From DATAOG01 sp963757395 (GTDB lineage: Bacteria; Pseudomonadota; Alphaproteobacteria; Geminicoccales; Geminicoccaceae), in assembly GCA_963757395.1 (NCBI GenBank), contig CAVWRK010000012.1:62001-126000 (forward strand): a stretch of DNA of 64,000 nt, written 5' to 3'. Of the stretch, positions 8,204 to 17,546 are shown piece by piece. Position numbers and translations under genes: made by a program. Within the stretch, counting starts at the first letter, position 1; each line of letters begins with the position of its first letter. The notes below the pieces were generated by a model. It was not told where the DNA came from and searched no databases. It saw nothing but the letters and a program-made list of their open reading frames with translations.

Positions 8204-9304
8204 TCAGAGGAGTCGTTCCGGGCTGAGGGCGAGGCCCAGACCCGGGCCGTCCGGCACCCGTACGAAACCCTGCTCGACCGCGAAGCTGCCCTCGGGCTCG
8301 AGCTCGAACAGCCATTGGTGGAGCATGTGGTATTCGACGCTGTCGCAATTCGGCAGCGCCGCGGCGAGATGCAGGCAGGCGGCGAACAGCACCGAGGTCG
8401 AGGAGGCGTGCAGCGTGCAGGGCTTGTGGAAGGCGCGGGCGAGCTCGCCGATCCGGCGGGCTTCGGTGATGCCGCCGCAGACCGCCGGGTCGAACTGGAC
8501 GACGTGCACCGCGTCGGCGAGGATCAGGTCGCGGAAGCGGTGCGCCCAGGCTTCGGTCTCGTTGCCGCAGACCGGGATCGGGCTCAGGCGATTGACCTTG
8601 GCCTGACCTTCGGTGTCGTAGGGCGACACCGGCGCCTCGAAGAAATCGATCGCATAGGGCTCGAACGCCCGGGCCATCGCGAGCGCCTCGGGCACCGAGA
8701 GGTTGTAGAGGGCATCGACCATCAGACGCGTCTTTTTGCCGATCGCGGCGCGGGCGGCCGCGACCCGCTCGAGGTCGGCGGCAAGCGGCACGCCGCCGAC
8801 CTTCATCTTGACGGCGGTGAAGCCTCGATCGACGTAGCCCCTCAGCTCGGCCGCGAGATCGTCCGGGGTCTTGCCCTCGCCGTACAGGCCGGCGCTCGCG
8901 TAGGTGAACACGCGCTCGCTGTGGGCGCCGAGCAGCTTGTAGAGGGGCAGGCCGACGGCCTTGCCCCGCAGGTCCCAAAGCGCGATGTCGAGCGCGCCGA
9001 CCGCGGCGGCGGTGATGCCGGATCGCCCGGAGATCTCGCTCTGCTTGAAGGCGCGCTCGAGGAAGCCGCCGGACCGGAACGGGTCTTCGCCGAGCAGGAG
9101 CGGCGCCAGGTCGTCCTCGATGGTCGCGATCAGGGCGCGGGCCGAGCCGCTGCTGGTCCAGCCCTCGCCGACGCCGAACAGGCCGGCGTCGGTCTCGACC
9201 AGCACCAAGACGATCTGCTTCCTGCGCCATCGCTGGCGGGGGTTCCAGAGCTTGCCGCTCATCTCGCGCTCGATCAGGCGTGGCGTCACTCGCGTGATCT
9301 TCAT
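8204..9304 (-). CDS. Mandelate racemase-like enolase superfamily enzyme
   Basis: 366 residues, starting at ATG 9304 with GGGGAG 8 bases upstream; the longer reading to 9514 adds only antisense leader. Active-site residues sit where the mandelate racemase subgroup has them: K166/K168 (KMK), metal ligands D197, E223 and E249, and the D272/H299 base pair, all offset by two from the prototype. It should abstract a proton next to a carboxylate, as an acid-sugar dehydratase or racemase. It is divergent from the sugar-binding protein gene at 9507, so the substrate probably enters by that transporter. Confidence 0.88.
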   Translation of the reverse strand: MKITRVTPRLIEREMSGKLWNPRQRWRRKQIVLVLVETDAGLFGVGEGWTSSGSARALIATIEDDLAPLLLGEDPFRSGGFLERAFKQSEISGRSGITAAAVGALDIALWDLRGKAVGLPLYKLLGAHSERVFTYASAGLYGEGKTPDDLAAELRGYVDRGFTAVKMKVGGVPLAADLERVAAARAAIGKKTRLMVDALYNLSVPEALAMARAFEPYAIDFFEAPVSPYDTEGQAKVNRLSPIPVCGNETEAWAHRFRDLILADAVHVVQFDPAVCGGITEARRIGELARAFHKPCTLHASSTSVLFAACLHLAAALPNCDSVEYHMLHQWLFELEPEGSFAVEQGFVRVPDGPGLGLALSPERLL

Positions 9305-9506
9305 CGGACCGGCTCCCCTGCTGCTGCACCCCGAGACCCTACCCAGGGCTTGCAGAGCGCGGCAAGCCGGGATCATCTGGCAGCAGATCCTGGATCGCGC
9401 TATCCTGGGCAGATGCGATCGGATGCGCCCGAGGACGACGGTGCTGGGCGCCTCGCGGCGGTCACCGGACCGGTCCGAACGAGCAAAAATCGGGGAGAGC
9501 TTGGGC

Positions 9507-10790
9507 ATGGCCATTCATCGGCGGCTGCTTTGGGGCGCGACCCTGCTGACGCTGGCCGCAGCGGTCGCGCCGGCGCGCGCGGAGGTCGATCTGACGTTCC
9601 GCTACAGCTATGAGAACGTCGACGAGATCCGCGCCGGCCTCGACGCGTTCGAGCAGAAGAACCCGGGCATCAAGGTCGAGCTCGAGCGGATCGCCTTCAA
9701 GGACGCGCGCGATCAGTTCATTCGCGAGGCCGCGACCGGCGGTGGCCCCGACGTGGTCCACCTCGCCTTCGTCTGGATCAAGGATCTCGGCGCCGCCGGC
9801 GCCTGCATGCAGATCAACGATCTGATCCAGCAGCAGGGTATTGGGGAAAAGGGCTTCGACGACTTCATCGCGACCGATCTGGTCTACGGCGAGGACGGCA
9901 AGAGCATCTATGGCGTGCCGTTCGCGACCGACACCTGGGCCATGGTCTACAATACCGAGGTCATGCAGGCGGCCGGCGTCGAGCAGATCCCCGAGACCTG
10001 GGACCAGCTGCTCGAGGCGAGCCGCAAGGTCAAGCAGAACACGGGCAAGACCGGCTTCGGCTTCGCGGCCGGCGCCTCGAGCGCCAATACGATCTGGTTC
10101 CTGGCCAACTTCTATTGGTGGTCGGATGGCGGCTCGCTGGTGGTCGACGACGGTCAGGGCGGCTACAAGCTCGGCATCACGCCCGAGCAGGTCGCCAAGG
10201 TGATCGAGTACTACGACACCTATCTCAAGGAGGGCCTGACCACCGAGGGCAGCCTCGGCATCGACAGCTGGTCGGCACCCGAGGTTCTCGAGCCGATGAT
10301 CCGCGGCGACCAGTTCGCGGCGATCGTGCCGGTATTCACGGCCGTCCAGATGTTCGATGACTGGCGCGCGCGCAATCCGGGCAAGGCGCTGCCGTTCACC
10401 ACCGCGATGACGCCCCACGGCTCGGGCAAGCCGACCACGCATCTCGGCGGCCAGTCGCTGTGCGTCAACGCCAACACCGAGCACCCCGAGGAGGCCTGGA
10501 AGCTGATGCAGTGGCTGAACTCGTGGGAGTTCTTCGAGAACTACAACAAGGGCTACTATCCGGCGCAGAAGAGCCTGCTGGTCAAACGCCCGTTCCCGGA
10601 GGAATTGGCTGGCTTCCAAAAGCAGTTCTCGGACGGTGCCCGCAGCTGGGGCCCCTACGCCCGCGGGCCCGCGACCATCGGCAGCATGTGGAACCAGACC
10701 TCGCGCAGCTTCGGCGCCGCCTTCATCGGCCAGAAGACGCCGCTCGAAGCGGCCCAGGAGCTGCTGCAGTTCGTTCAGGGCCAGCTCTGA
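9507..10790 (+). CDS. Sugar ABC transporter substrate-binding protein
   Basis: 427 residues with a cleavable signal peptide ending at AxA near residue 21, then the periplasmic binding protein fold of family 1 (FEQKNPGIKVELE, then GVPFATDTWAMVYN). Start ATG 9507 has a purine-rich GGGGAGAG upstream. It is followed by two permease genes on the same strand, but no ATPase gene is present here, so the transporter must share an ATP-binding subunit encoded elsewhere. Substrate unknown, probably a saccharide or sugar acid given the enolase-superfamily neighbour. Confidence 0.88.
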   Translation: MAIHRRLLWGATLLTLAAAVAPARAEVDLTFRYSYENVDEIRAGLDAFEQKNPGIKVELERIAFKDARDQFIREAATGGGPDVVHLAFVWIKDLGAAGACMQINDLIQQQGIGEKGFDDFIATDLVYGEDGKSIYGVPFATDTWAMVYNTEVMQAAGVEQIPETWDQLLEASRKVKQNTGKTGFGFAAGASSANTIWFLANFYWWSDGGSLVVDDGQGGYKLGITPEQVAKVIEYYDTYLKEGLTTEGSLGIDSWSAPEVLEPMIRGDQFAAIVPVFTAVQMFDDWRARNPGKALPFTTAMTPHGSGKPTTHLGGQSLCVNANTEHPEEAWKLMQWLNSWEFFENYNKGYYPAQKSLLVKRPFPEELAGFQKQFSDGARSWGPYARGPATIGSMWNQTSRSFGAAFIGQKTPLEAAQELLQFVQGQL

Positions 10791-10862
10791 GGCGCCGCGC
10801 CGACTGCGCTCACCGCAGGCTGGCGCTGGCCGATCCGCTCGGCGCCGGGACCAGATCCCGCC

Positions 10863-11765
10863 ATGAAGGGTGAACGCTCCTTCGTCGTCTTGATGCTGGT
10901 CCCGGCCTTCTTCTTCCTGGTGATGTTCTATTTGTACCCGACCCTGTTCAATCTCGTGAACAGCTTCACCGATCTCAGCCTGTTCGGCTTGCGGCAGGGC
11001 GGTGACTGGGTCGGCCTCGACAACTACTTCGAGCTCCTGACCAGCGACGACTTCCATCGGGTGCTGTGGAACACCGCGTTCTGGCTGACCTTCGTCTCGG
11101 TCAGCGTGCGGATCGTGCTCGGGCTGATCCTGGCGCTTCTGTTGAATTCCAAGGTGCTCGAGAAGTACCGGCTGAAGACCCTCTCGCGGCTGCTGCTGCT
11201 GGTGCCTTGGGCGACGCCGCCGATCGTCGCGATCGTCGCCTGGCGCTGGCTGCTCAACCCGCAGCTGGGCGAGATCAACCGCCTCCTGATCTGGCTCGGG
11301 CTGATCGATCAGCCGATCGCCTTCCTCGCCGAAGCCGCCTGGGTCTGGCCCGCGCTGATCACGATCATGACCTGGAACACGCTGCCGCTGGTCACGCTCG
11401 CTTTCCTCGCCAGCCTGCAGTCGCTGCCGCACGAGCTGCTCGAGGCGACCCAGGTCGACGGCGCCAGTCACTGGCAAAGGCTGCGCTACGTGATCCTGCC
11501 GCACCTGCGGCCCGCAATCGTCGTCATGACGCTGATGTCGACGTTCTGGACCTTCAACAACTTCGTCTACGTCTGGCTGACCACGGCCGCCGGCCCGGGC
11601 CTGTACACCAACGTCATGGCGACCGAGGTCTACATCAAGGCCTTCATCGACGGCCGCATGGGCTATTCCTCGGCAGTCGGCATCGTGATGGCCGCGATCA
11701 TGGTGTTCTTCGGCATCATCTATCTGCGCTGGGTCGCCGAGCGCGAGTTCAAGGAAGTGTTCTGA
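10863..11765 (+). CDS. Sugar ABC transporter permease, MalF/UgpA type
   Basis: 300 residues with six predicted membrane segments and the cytoplasmic EAA loop EATQVDGASHWQRLRYVILP near residues 197-216, which docks the ATPase subunit. It follows the binding-protein gene by 72 bases and forms the inner-membrane channel with the next gene product. The stop at 11763-11765 abuts the frame of the following permease. Confidence 0.9.
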   Translation: MKGERSFVVLMLVPAFFFLVMFYLYPTLFNLVNSFTDLSLFGLRQGGDWVGLDNYFELLTSDDFHRVLWNTAFWLTFVSVSVRIVLGLILALLLNSKVLEKYRLKTLSRLLLLVPWATPPIVAIVAWRWLLNPQLGEINRLLIWLGLIDQPIAFLAEAAWVWPALITIMTWNTLPLVTLAFLASLQSLPHELLEATQVDGASHWQRLRYVILPHLRPAIVVMTLMSTFWTFNNFVYVWLTTAAGPGLYTNVMATEVYIKAFIDGRMGYSSAVGIVMAAIMVFFGIIYLRWVAEREFKEVF

Positions 11766-11837
11766 TGGCGCTGGCGCGCGCGCCGCGGCTGCGCCCCGGC
11801 CTTTCGGATCTCGACCCATACCGGCTTCAGCCTGCCG

Positions 11838-12635
11838 ATGGAGCTCCTGCTGGTCGGCGCCACCCTTTTGATCCTGTTCGTCCTGGTCTATCCGACCGCC
11901 TGGGTGATCATCGCCTCGTTCAAATCGCCGGCGACCATCTTCTCCGGCGAGTTCGGCGATTTCTCCTTCCAGAACTACGTCACCCTGTTCCAGACCGGCT
12001 ATGCCCGCAACATCTTCAACAGCCTGTATTTGTGCATCGGCGCCGTCCTGCTTTCGACTTTCGTCTCCGTGCTCGCCGCCTATACCTTCTCGCGCATGCG
12101 CTTTCCTGGCAAACGTTACATCTTCGGATCGGTGCTGCTCGGCCAGTGCTTCCCGTGGATCATCCTGGTCACGCCGCTCTTCATCCTGTTCGGACGGCTC
12201 GGTCTGCTCAACAACTACCTGTCGATGCTGTTCATCTATACGGCCATCAGCATTCCGTTCTCGGTCTACCTGCTGGTCGGCTATCTGGAATTGGTGCCGC
12301 GCCAGCTCGACGAAGCGGCGATCATCGACGGCTGCTCGCGCTTCCAGGTGATCTGGCGGATCATCTTCCCGATCATGCTGCCGGGGGTGGTGGCGACCGC
12401 GACCTACGCCTTCATGCTCTGCTGGACCGAGTATCTGTTCGCGCTCGCCTTCCTGACCAAGATGCCGCTCAAGACCATGCCGCTCGGGCTCTACGCCTTC
12501 TTCGGCGAGGACACGGCGGAGTGGGGCAACATCATGGCCGCCTCGGCGCTCACGACCTTGCCGACCCTGGTCCTGTTCCTGCCGCTGCAGAACAAGCTCG
12601 CCTCGGGGCTGGCCGCCGGCTCGGTCAAGCAGTGA
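11838..12635 (+). CDS. Sugar ABC transporter permease, MalG type (N-terminus uncertain)
   Basis: 265 residues with membrane segments and the EAA loop DEAAIIDGCSRFQVIWRIIFP. The ATG at 11838 lies directly before the first membrane helix, whereas family members usually have 15-30 cytoplasmic residues there. The frame stays open back to 11766 without a start codon, while an ATG overlapping the previous stop (11765) lies in another frame. A one-base shift between 11765 and 11838 is therefore likely, with the true start at 11765. Its end overlaps the convergent hydrolase gene by 11 bases. Confidence 0.82.
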   Translation: MELLLVGATLLILFVLVYPTAWVIIASFKSPATIFSGEFGDFSFQNYVTLFQTGYARNIFNSLYLCIGAVLLSTFVSVLAAYTFSRMRFPGKRYIFGSVLLGQCFPWIILVTPLFILFGRLGLLNNYLSMLFIYTAISIPFSVYLLVGYLELVPRQLDEAAIIDGCSRFQVIWRIIFPIMLPGVVATATYAFMLCWTEYLFALAFLTKMPLKTMPLGLYAFFGEDTAEWGNIMAASALTTLPTLVLFLPLQNKLASGLAAGSVKQ

Positions 12636-13365
12636 CGCGCAGCCGCCGCCCGAACAGCGCGAAGGTGCGCTCCCAGGCGCGCTCCGCCGAAGGCTTGTGA
12701 TAGCAATGGCGCTCGGGAAAGGTGAAGCCGTGGGCCGCGCCCGGATAGATCTCGAGGCGGTGCGCGACATGCCACCGCCGGCACTCCGCCTCGATGATCC
12801 GCTGGTGCTCGGGCGGTGAGAGGGGATCGCCGTCGGCGAAACCGAAATAGCACTCGGCCCTGATTTTCCCGGTAAGAAGATGCGCCGAGTTGGGCCGGTC
12901 GGTCACCTGAAAGCCGCCGTGCAGCGAGACCATGGCGGCGACCTGCTCGGGGAAGCGGCCGGCCGCCGCGTAGGCGTGGCGCCCGCCCATGCAGTAGCCG
13001 ATCGCGCCGACCGGACCCTTCGCGGCCGGATCGTTCGCCGCCAGCCGCAGCATCGCCAGCGTGTCGGCCAGCACCATGTCGTGGGTGGTCGCGAGGTTGA
13101 GGCGCATCATCATGGGGTCCGGCCCGCGGCTCGGCAGCAGCGCCGGATCGAACGACGGACCGCCGTCCCGGTAGAACAGATTGCCGAGCATGACGTAGTA
13201 GCCGACCGTGCCGATCCGGCGCGCCATGTCGCGCAGCTCCTCGCGGATCCCGAGCGCGTCCATGAAGAAGACCACGACCGGGTGCGGCCCGCCCTCCTCG
13301 GGGTGGGTGACGAAGGTCGGCATGCGGCCGTCGCGGGTCAGGATCTCGATCTCGCGCTCGCGCAT
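12625..13365 (-). CDS. Dienelactone hydrolase family protein
   Basis: 246 residues from ATG 13365 with GGGAG upstream. It shows the alpha/beta hydrolase layout with nucleophile Cys in GYCMGG, a following FADGD acid region and catalytic His in AAHGF, as in carboxymethylenebutenolidase-like enzymes. It sits four bases after the hydroxyacid dehydrogenase gene and is probably co-transcribed. Likely cytoplasmic hydrolysis of a lactone or ester; exact substrate unknown. Confidence 0.88.
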   Translation of the reverse strand: MREREIEILTRDGRMPTFVTHPEEGGPHPVVVFFMDALGIREELRDMARRIGTVGYYVMLGNLFYRDGGPSFDPALLPSRGPDPMMMRLNLATTHDMVLADTLAMLRLAANDPAAKGPVGAIGYCMGGRHAYAAAGRFPEQVAAMVSLHGGFQVTDRPNSAHLLTGKIRAECYFGFADGDPLSPPEHQRIIEAECRRWHVAHRLEIYPGAAHGFTFPERHCYHKPSAERAWERTFALFGRRLRVTA

Positions 13366-13369
13366 CGGA

Positions 13370-14255
13370 TCAGTCTCCCGTGAACGACACGCCGGCGCGC
13401 TGCTCGACGGCGCGCGCGAGCGCGGCGAGGTCGGCCTCGCCCAGACCCAGCGCCATGGCGCTTTGCAGGATCGCAGCGGTGTCCTCGAGCAGCGGCGCCC
13501 CGACGCCCAATTCCTTGGCGAGGTCACAGGCAAGGCGGATGTCCTTGGCGCCGATCCGCAACGTCGCCTTGACGGCCGGGTCGGGCTCCAGCATCGCCGG
13601 CGCCTTGGCCCGGAACAAGGGCGTGTCGGCCATGCCGTGGCCTTCGCTCACGATCTCGCACCAGGCCTTCAGATCGACGCCCGCCTTGGCCAGGATCGAG
13701 AGCGCCTCGGCGATCGCGACCGCCTGCACGAGCCCGAGGCCGTTCTGCACGACCTTCATCAGGCTGGCCTGGCCGGGGCCGCCGACGTGGCGATGGCCGC
13801 GGCCGACGACGCCAAGCAGGGGCTCGAGGCGCACCACGGCCGTCGGGTCGCCGGACAGGACCAGGAACAATTCGCCGCTCGCCGCCTGCTCGGGGGCGCC
13901 CAGCATCGGACATTCGACGTACTGCACGCCGCGCTCGGCCAGCCGGCGGTGCAGCTCGATCGCGAGGCCCGGCGCCGACCGTCGAGCAGTCGCAGGCGAG
14001 AAGACCGCGCTTGTCGACCTCGGTGTAGACCTGCTCGACGATTGCGGGATGGGGCAGGCAGGTGATCAGGATGTCGCTCGCCGCGGCGACCGCGCGCGGT
14101 CCGGCGGCGGCCTCGATCGCGCCGGCATCGAGCACGGCATCGACCGCGGCGCGGCTGCGGTCGTAAACGGCGAGACGAAAGCCCGCGCGCCCGAGCCGTC
14201 TTGCCATGGGCAGACCCATGGCGCCGAGCCCGACGAAGCCGATGATCTGGTCCAT
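13370..14255 (-). pseudogene. 3-hydroxyisobutyrate dehydrogenase-like NAD(P) enzyme, frameshifted
   Basis: Two overlapping minus-strand frames together give one complete beta-hydroxyacid dehydrogenase of about 294 residues. The first frame (from ATG 14255) has the Rossmann motif GFVGLGAMG and runs to DCSTVG. The second continues at QYVECPMLGAPEQA through the conserved GxxGxGQASLMKVVQN region to the stop. The join needs one base removed near 13970-13977. Because both halves are well conserved, this looks like one extra base in the sequence rather than old decay. Product probably a 2-hydroxy-3-oxopropionate or 3-hydroxyisobutyrate dehydrogenase. Confidence 0.8.
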
Positions 14256-14364
14256 GGCTGCCTCCCGCGTCCCCGCCGAACCATAGACGCAATCCGCTCA
14301 TGTGCCTATTTTCGGGCAGCGACCATCGACGCCGTCACGGATCAGGCACCAAGGGGGAACGCCG

Positions 14365-15828
14365 TTGAAAGCCCAAAACCTGCTGTTCATTTTCTCCGAC
14401 GAGCACACCCGGGACATCACCGGCTGCTACGGCAACCAGCTCGTCAAGACGCCGCATCTGGATGCGCTCGCGGCGCGCGGCACGCGCTTTGCCTCGGCCT
14501 ACTGCAACTGCCCGATCTGCGTGCCCTTCGCGCGCGAGCCTCGCGACCGGCCGCTACGTCCACCAGATCCGCTGCTGGGACAACGCCCACCCCTACGACG
14601 GCAGCATCCGCGGCTGGGGCCACCGCCTGATCCTGAGCAGGGCCACGACGTCACCGCGATCGGCAAGCTCCACTATCGCACGGTCGACGATCGGACCGGC
14701 TTCTCGGAGGAGATCAACACGCTGCACGTGGTCGACGGCATCGGCGATCTTCTGGGGCTGATGCGTCGCGAGCTGCCCGCTGCGCGGCAACGCCAAGCAG
14801 CTGGCCGCCGACGCCGGGCGCGGCGAAGTCGAGCTACACGCGCTACGACCGCAGCATCGTCGAGGCCGCGCGCGGCTGGCTGGAAGCCAAGGCGCAAGCA
14901 GCCGCCGGACAAGCCCTGGCTGTTGTTCGTAGGCTTCGTCCTGCCGCATTTCCCGCTGGTGGCGCCGCCCGAGTTCTTCGATCTCTATCCCCTCGACCGG
15001 ATGCCGATGCCGCGCTTTTACGGACGACACGAGCGGCCGGACCATCCGGTGCTGAACGCGCTGCGCGGCTGCATGAACTACCGACGACTATCTTCGACGA
15101 GCAGGCGTGCGCACCGCGCTCGCCGCCTATTACGGCATGGTCTCGTTCCTCGACCACAACATCGGCCAGCTGCTGCGAGCGCTGGAGGACACCGGCCTCG
15201 CCGCGGACACCCGCGTGATCTACACCTCCGATCACGGCGACAACCTCGGCAACCGCGGCTTCTGGGGCAAGTCCGTGATGTACGAGGAGGCGGTCGCCGT
15301 GCCGCTGATCATGGCTGGCGACGGCATCCCCCAAAATCGCATGGTCCGCACGCCGGTCTCGCTGGTCGACCTCTACCCGACGTTCCTCGAGGCCTGGGCG
15401 AGAGCGCCGGAGCCGCGGACGAGACCGCGCCCCGGGTCGTTCGCTGTTCGAGCTGGCGCGCGCGGAGAGCCACCGATCGCGTCGGTCTTCAGCGAGTATC
15501 ACGCGGTCGGCGCGACCGCCGGCATCTACATGGTCCGCAAGGGCCGCTGGAAATACGTCCACTACGTCGGCCACCGGCCGCAGCTGTTCGATCTCGAGAG
15601 TCGACCCGCAGGAGGCGACCGATCTCGGCGAGAGCGCCGCAGCACGCGCCGGTCCGCGCCGAGCTCGAGGCGGAGCTGCGCAAGATCCTCGATCCGGAGG
15701 CGGTCAACGCGCAGGCGTTCGCCGATCAGGAGCGCAAGATCGCCGAGCACGGCGGCCCCGAGGCGATCAGGCAGCGGGGCGACTTCGGCTACACGCCGGC
15801 GCCCGGTCAGACACCGGTGTTCGGCTAG
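14365..15828 (+). pseudogene. Sulfatase with many frameshifts
   Basis: Sulfatase sequence is spread over three plus-strand frames. It starts with NLLFIFSDEHTRDITGCYG, then has the active-site Cys region CVPSR..LATGR, QGHDVTAIGKLHYRT, DKPWLLFVGFVLPHFPLVAP, VIYTSDHGDNLG and SEYHAVGATAGIYMVRKG. At least eight one-base shifts are needed (near 14528, 14635, 14780, 14830, 14900, three in 15084-15110, 15410 and 15600). The first lies inside the formylglycine motif. TTG 14365 preceded by AAGGGGGAA is the likely start. It resembles the intact sulfatase at 22781-24244 (shared TGxxxHQxxxWDNAxxYDG pattern). A functional gene with consensus errors is possible. Confidence 0.75.
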
Positions 15829-15856
15829 ACTTAGACGAGACTGAACGCGGAACCGT

Positions 15857-15880
15857 CGCGAGCGGGCCAAGCCGCTCGCG
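15857..15880. terminator. Hairpin between convergent genes, possible bidirectional terminator
   Basis: A perfect 9-bp stem (CGCGAGCGG pairing with CCGCTCGCG) around a 6-base loop, 29 bases after the sulfatase stop and 23 bases after the amidohydrolase stop on the other strand. No T-run follows on either strand, so termination is inferred from position only. Confidence 0.5.
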
Positions 15881-15902
15881 GCGCCGGTGCAACCATTCGC
15901 CT

Positions 15903-17546
15903 CTATTGGCTGCCGAACAGGTCCTGATCGACGCCCGCCGCGGCGAAGATATAGTCGCGCAATTCCTCGAGCTGCCGGCGCAGATGGCGCAGATCGACGT
16001 CGAGCAGTTTCCCCTTCCACTTGCGCACCTTGCCCGCGACGATCACCGTCTCGACGTTGGTGCGGTCCATGAGTGACACCACCGCTCCCGGCACCTGGTT
16101 GAGCGGCGCCACGTTGATCGCTTCGGCGTCGAGGATGATGATGTCGGCCTCCTTGCGCGGCGTGAGCGAACCGACCTTCTTGTCGAGCCGCAGCGCTTTG
16201 GCGCCGTTCATGGTCCCGTAGCGCAGCACGTCGCGGGTCGTCAGCAGCGGTGGAATTTCGGGCGCCGGTGTCGGCCACTGATTGGGCGGATAGAAATCCC
16301 CCTGCTCCAGCACCATCTGGTTCACCACCATGCGCTGCATGTTCATGCAAGCGCGCATCTGGGTGAAAAAGTCCGCAGTCATTGTGCACTCGACGTCCAC
16401 GCTGAGCGAGGGCTCCATGCCCAGCTGTTGCATCTTGATGATCGGCGGGATGCCGTGCCGCATGTTCATCTCGATCGGGGAGGCGATCGAGACCTGCGCG
16501 CCCACGTCCTTCACCTTCTGCCAGGCCTCGTCGGCCATCCCGGTCATGTGGATGAACAGGTTGTCCGGTCCGATCCCAATGTTATGGTTGCTGCCGCCCT
16601 GGCCCTGGGCAAGCGCGTCCATGATCGGGCGGATGCCGAACGGCGAGAGGATGTGCGCCGCGATCTGGAGATCGAGCTGGCGTCCAATCGTCCAGGACTG
16701 TTGGGTCGTCGCATCCCCGAGGTAGACCTCGCCGCCCATGATCATGTGCACGAGCTGATCGTGCGACGAGAACCACTGCTTCTTGATGCGGACCGCGTCG
16801 GCCGGATATTGGTTGCCGGGATTGGTGCCGATAACCGAGGCTCCCGCGCTCTCGAAAAAGCCGAAGGCGGCTCGGCGGCCCGTATCGAAGAGCGCCTGAA
16901 TGGCGGCGTCGGAGTGCTGGGGCGAGTGATGGATCTGCGAAACGTCGTGCACCGTGGTGACGCCGTCGTCAAGCTGACTCAACCCACCGAACAGCTCGTT
17001 GATGTACACATCCTCAGGTCGATACGCGGGGGCGAACTTGAGGAGGATGAACTCGAAGTAAGTCGTAAGCCCGCTCGGCGTGTTCGACCCATCGTTGATC
17101 AGTATCCCGTCGGCGAGGAAGCTGCGCAGCGCCGTCTCGAACTGGTGGTGGTGCGTATCGATGAAGCCGGGCATGACGATGCGTCCGCGCGCGTCGATCT
17201 CCGCGGCGCCGCCCGCGTCCAGGTGCGGCCCGACGGCGAGGATCTTCTTGCCCTCGATCAGCACGTCTCCCTTGGGGAAGTCGCCCACCTTCGGGTCCAT
17301 CGACATCACTGAACCGCCGCGAATGATGATGCGGCGGTCCCGCCGGCCGCTGTCCCGAGGTGCGTCCTTGTCGCGATCGCGGTCGTACCAGTGGTCGTGG
17401 TCGCCGCCCGCGGCGGCAGGGCGCGCCGCGAAGAGACCCGCGGCACCAACTCCGGTCGCCGCTGAAGTCTTCAGGAATTCGCGCCGTGAACTGCGCTCCG
17501 AACCGGCATGGTCCTGCGGACTGCCGTCAACGCACAGCTTGCACAT
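15903..17546 (-). CDS. Tat-exported amidohydrolase (cytosine deaminase/TRZ-ATZ type)
   Basis: 547 residues from ATG 17546, which has GGGAGGGGG upstream. A twin-arginine signal (SSRREFLKTSAATGVGAAG) near residues 30-50 predicts folded export. The catalytic domain begins at about residue 90 with a beta-sandwich strand, then PGFIDTHHHQFE (first metal His pair), and ends with RKEADIIILDAEAI. It is an unusual export route for this superfamily, which is mostly cytoplasmic. It is the last gene of a minus-strand run with the tct genes and could deaminate or hydrolyse a substrate in the periplasm. Confidence 0.88.
   Translation of the reverse strand: MCKLCVDGSPQDHAGSERSSRREFLKTSAATGVGAAGLFAARPAAAGGDHDHWYDRDRDKDAPRDSGRRDRRIIIRGGSVMSMDPKVGDFPKGDVLIEGKKILAVGPHLDAGGAAEIDARGRIVMPGFIDTHHHQFETALRSFLADGILINDGSNTPSGLTTYFEFILLKFAPAYRPEDVYINELFGGLSQLDDGVTTVHDVSQIHHSPQHSDAAIQALFDTGRRAAFGFFESAGASVIGTNPGNQYPADAVRIKKQWFSSHDQLVHMIMGGEVYLGDATTQQSWTIGRQLDLQIAAHILSPFGIRPIMDALAQGQGGSNHNIGIGPDNLFIHMTGMADEAWQKVKDVGAQVSIASPIEMNMRHGIPPIIKMQQLGMEPSLSVDVECTMTADFFTQMRACMNMQRMVVNQMVLEQGDFYPPNQWPTPAPEIPPLLTTRDVLRYGTMNGAKALRLDKKVGSLTPRKEADIIILDAEAINVAPLNQVPGAVVSLMDRTNVETVIVAGKVRKWKGKLLDVDLRHLRRQLEELRDYIFAAAGVDQDLFGSQ

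Noticed and set aside
8961..9506. In-frame extension upstream of the sugar-binding protein
   Set aside because: The signal peptide begins at ATG 9507 and the upstream part is antisense to the enolase-superfamily gene.
10791..10846. GGCGCCG and CGGCGCC inverted repeat between binding protein and permease genes
   Set aside because: Only seven bases with a loop of over 40; GGCGCC is self-complementary and common in GC-rich DNA.
9462..12770. 1102-codon open frame on the minus strand
   Set aside because: It runs antisense to the sugar importer genes; the composition (runs of Arg, Gln, Asp, Glu, His) is that of a shadow frame in GC-rich DNA and no domain is visible.
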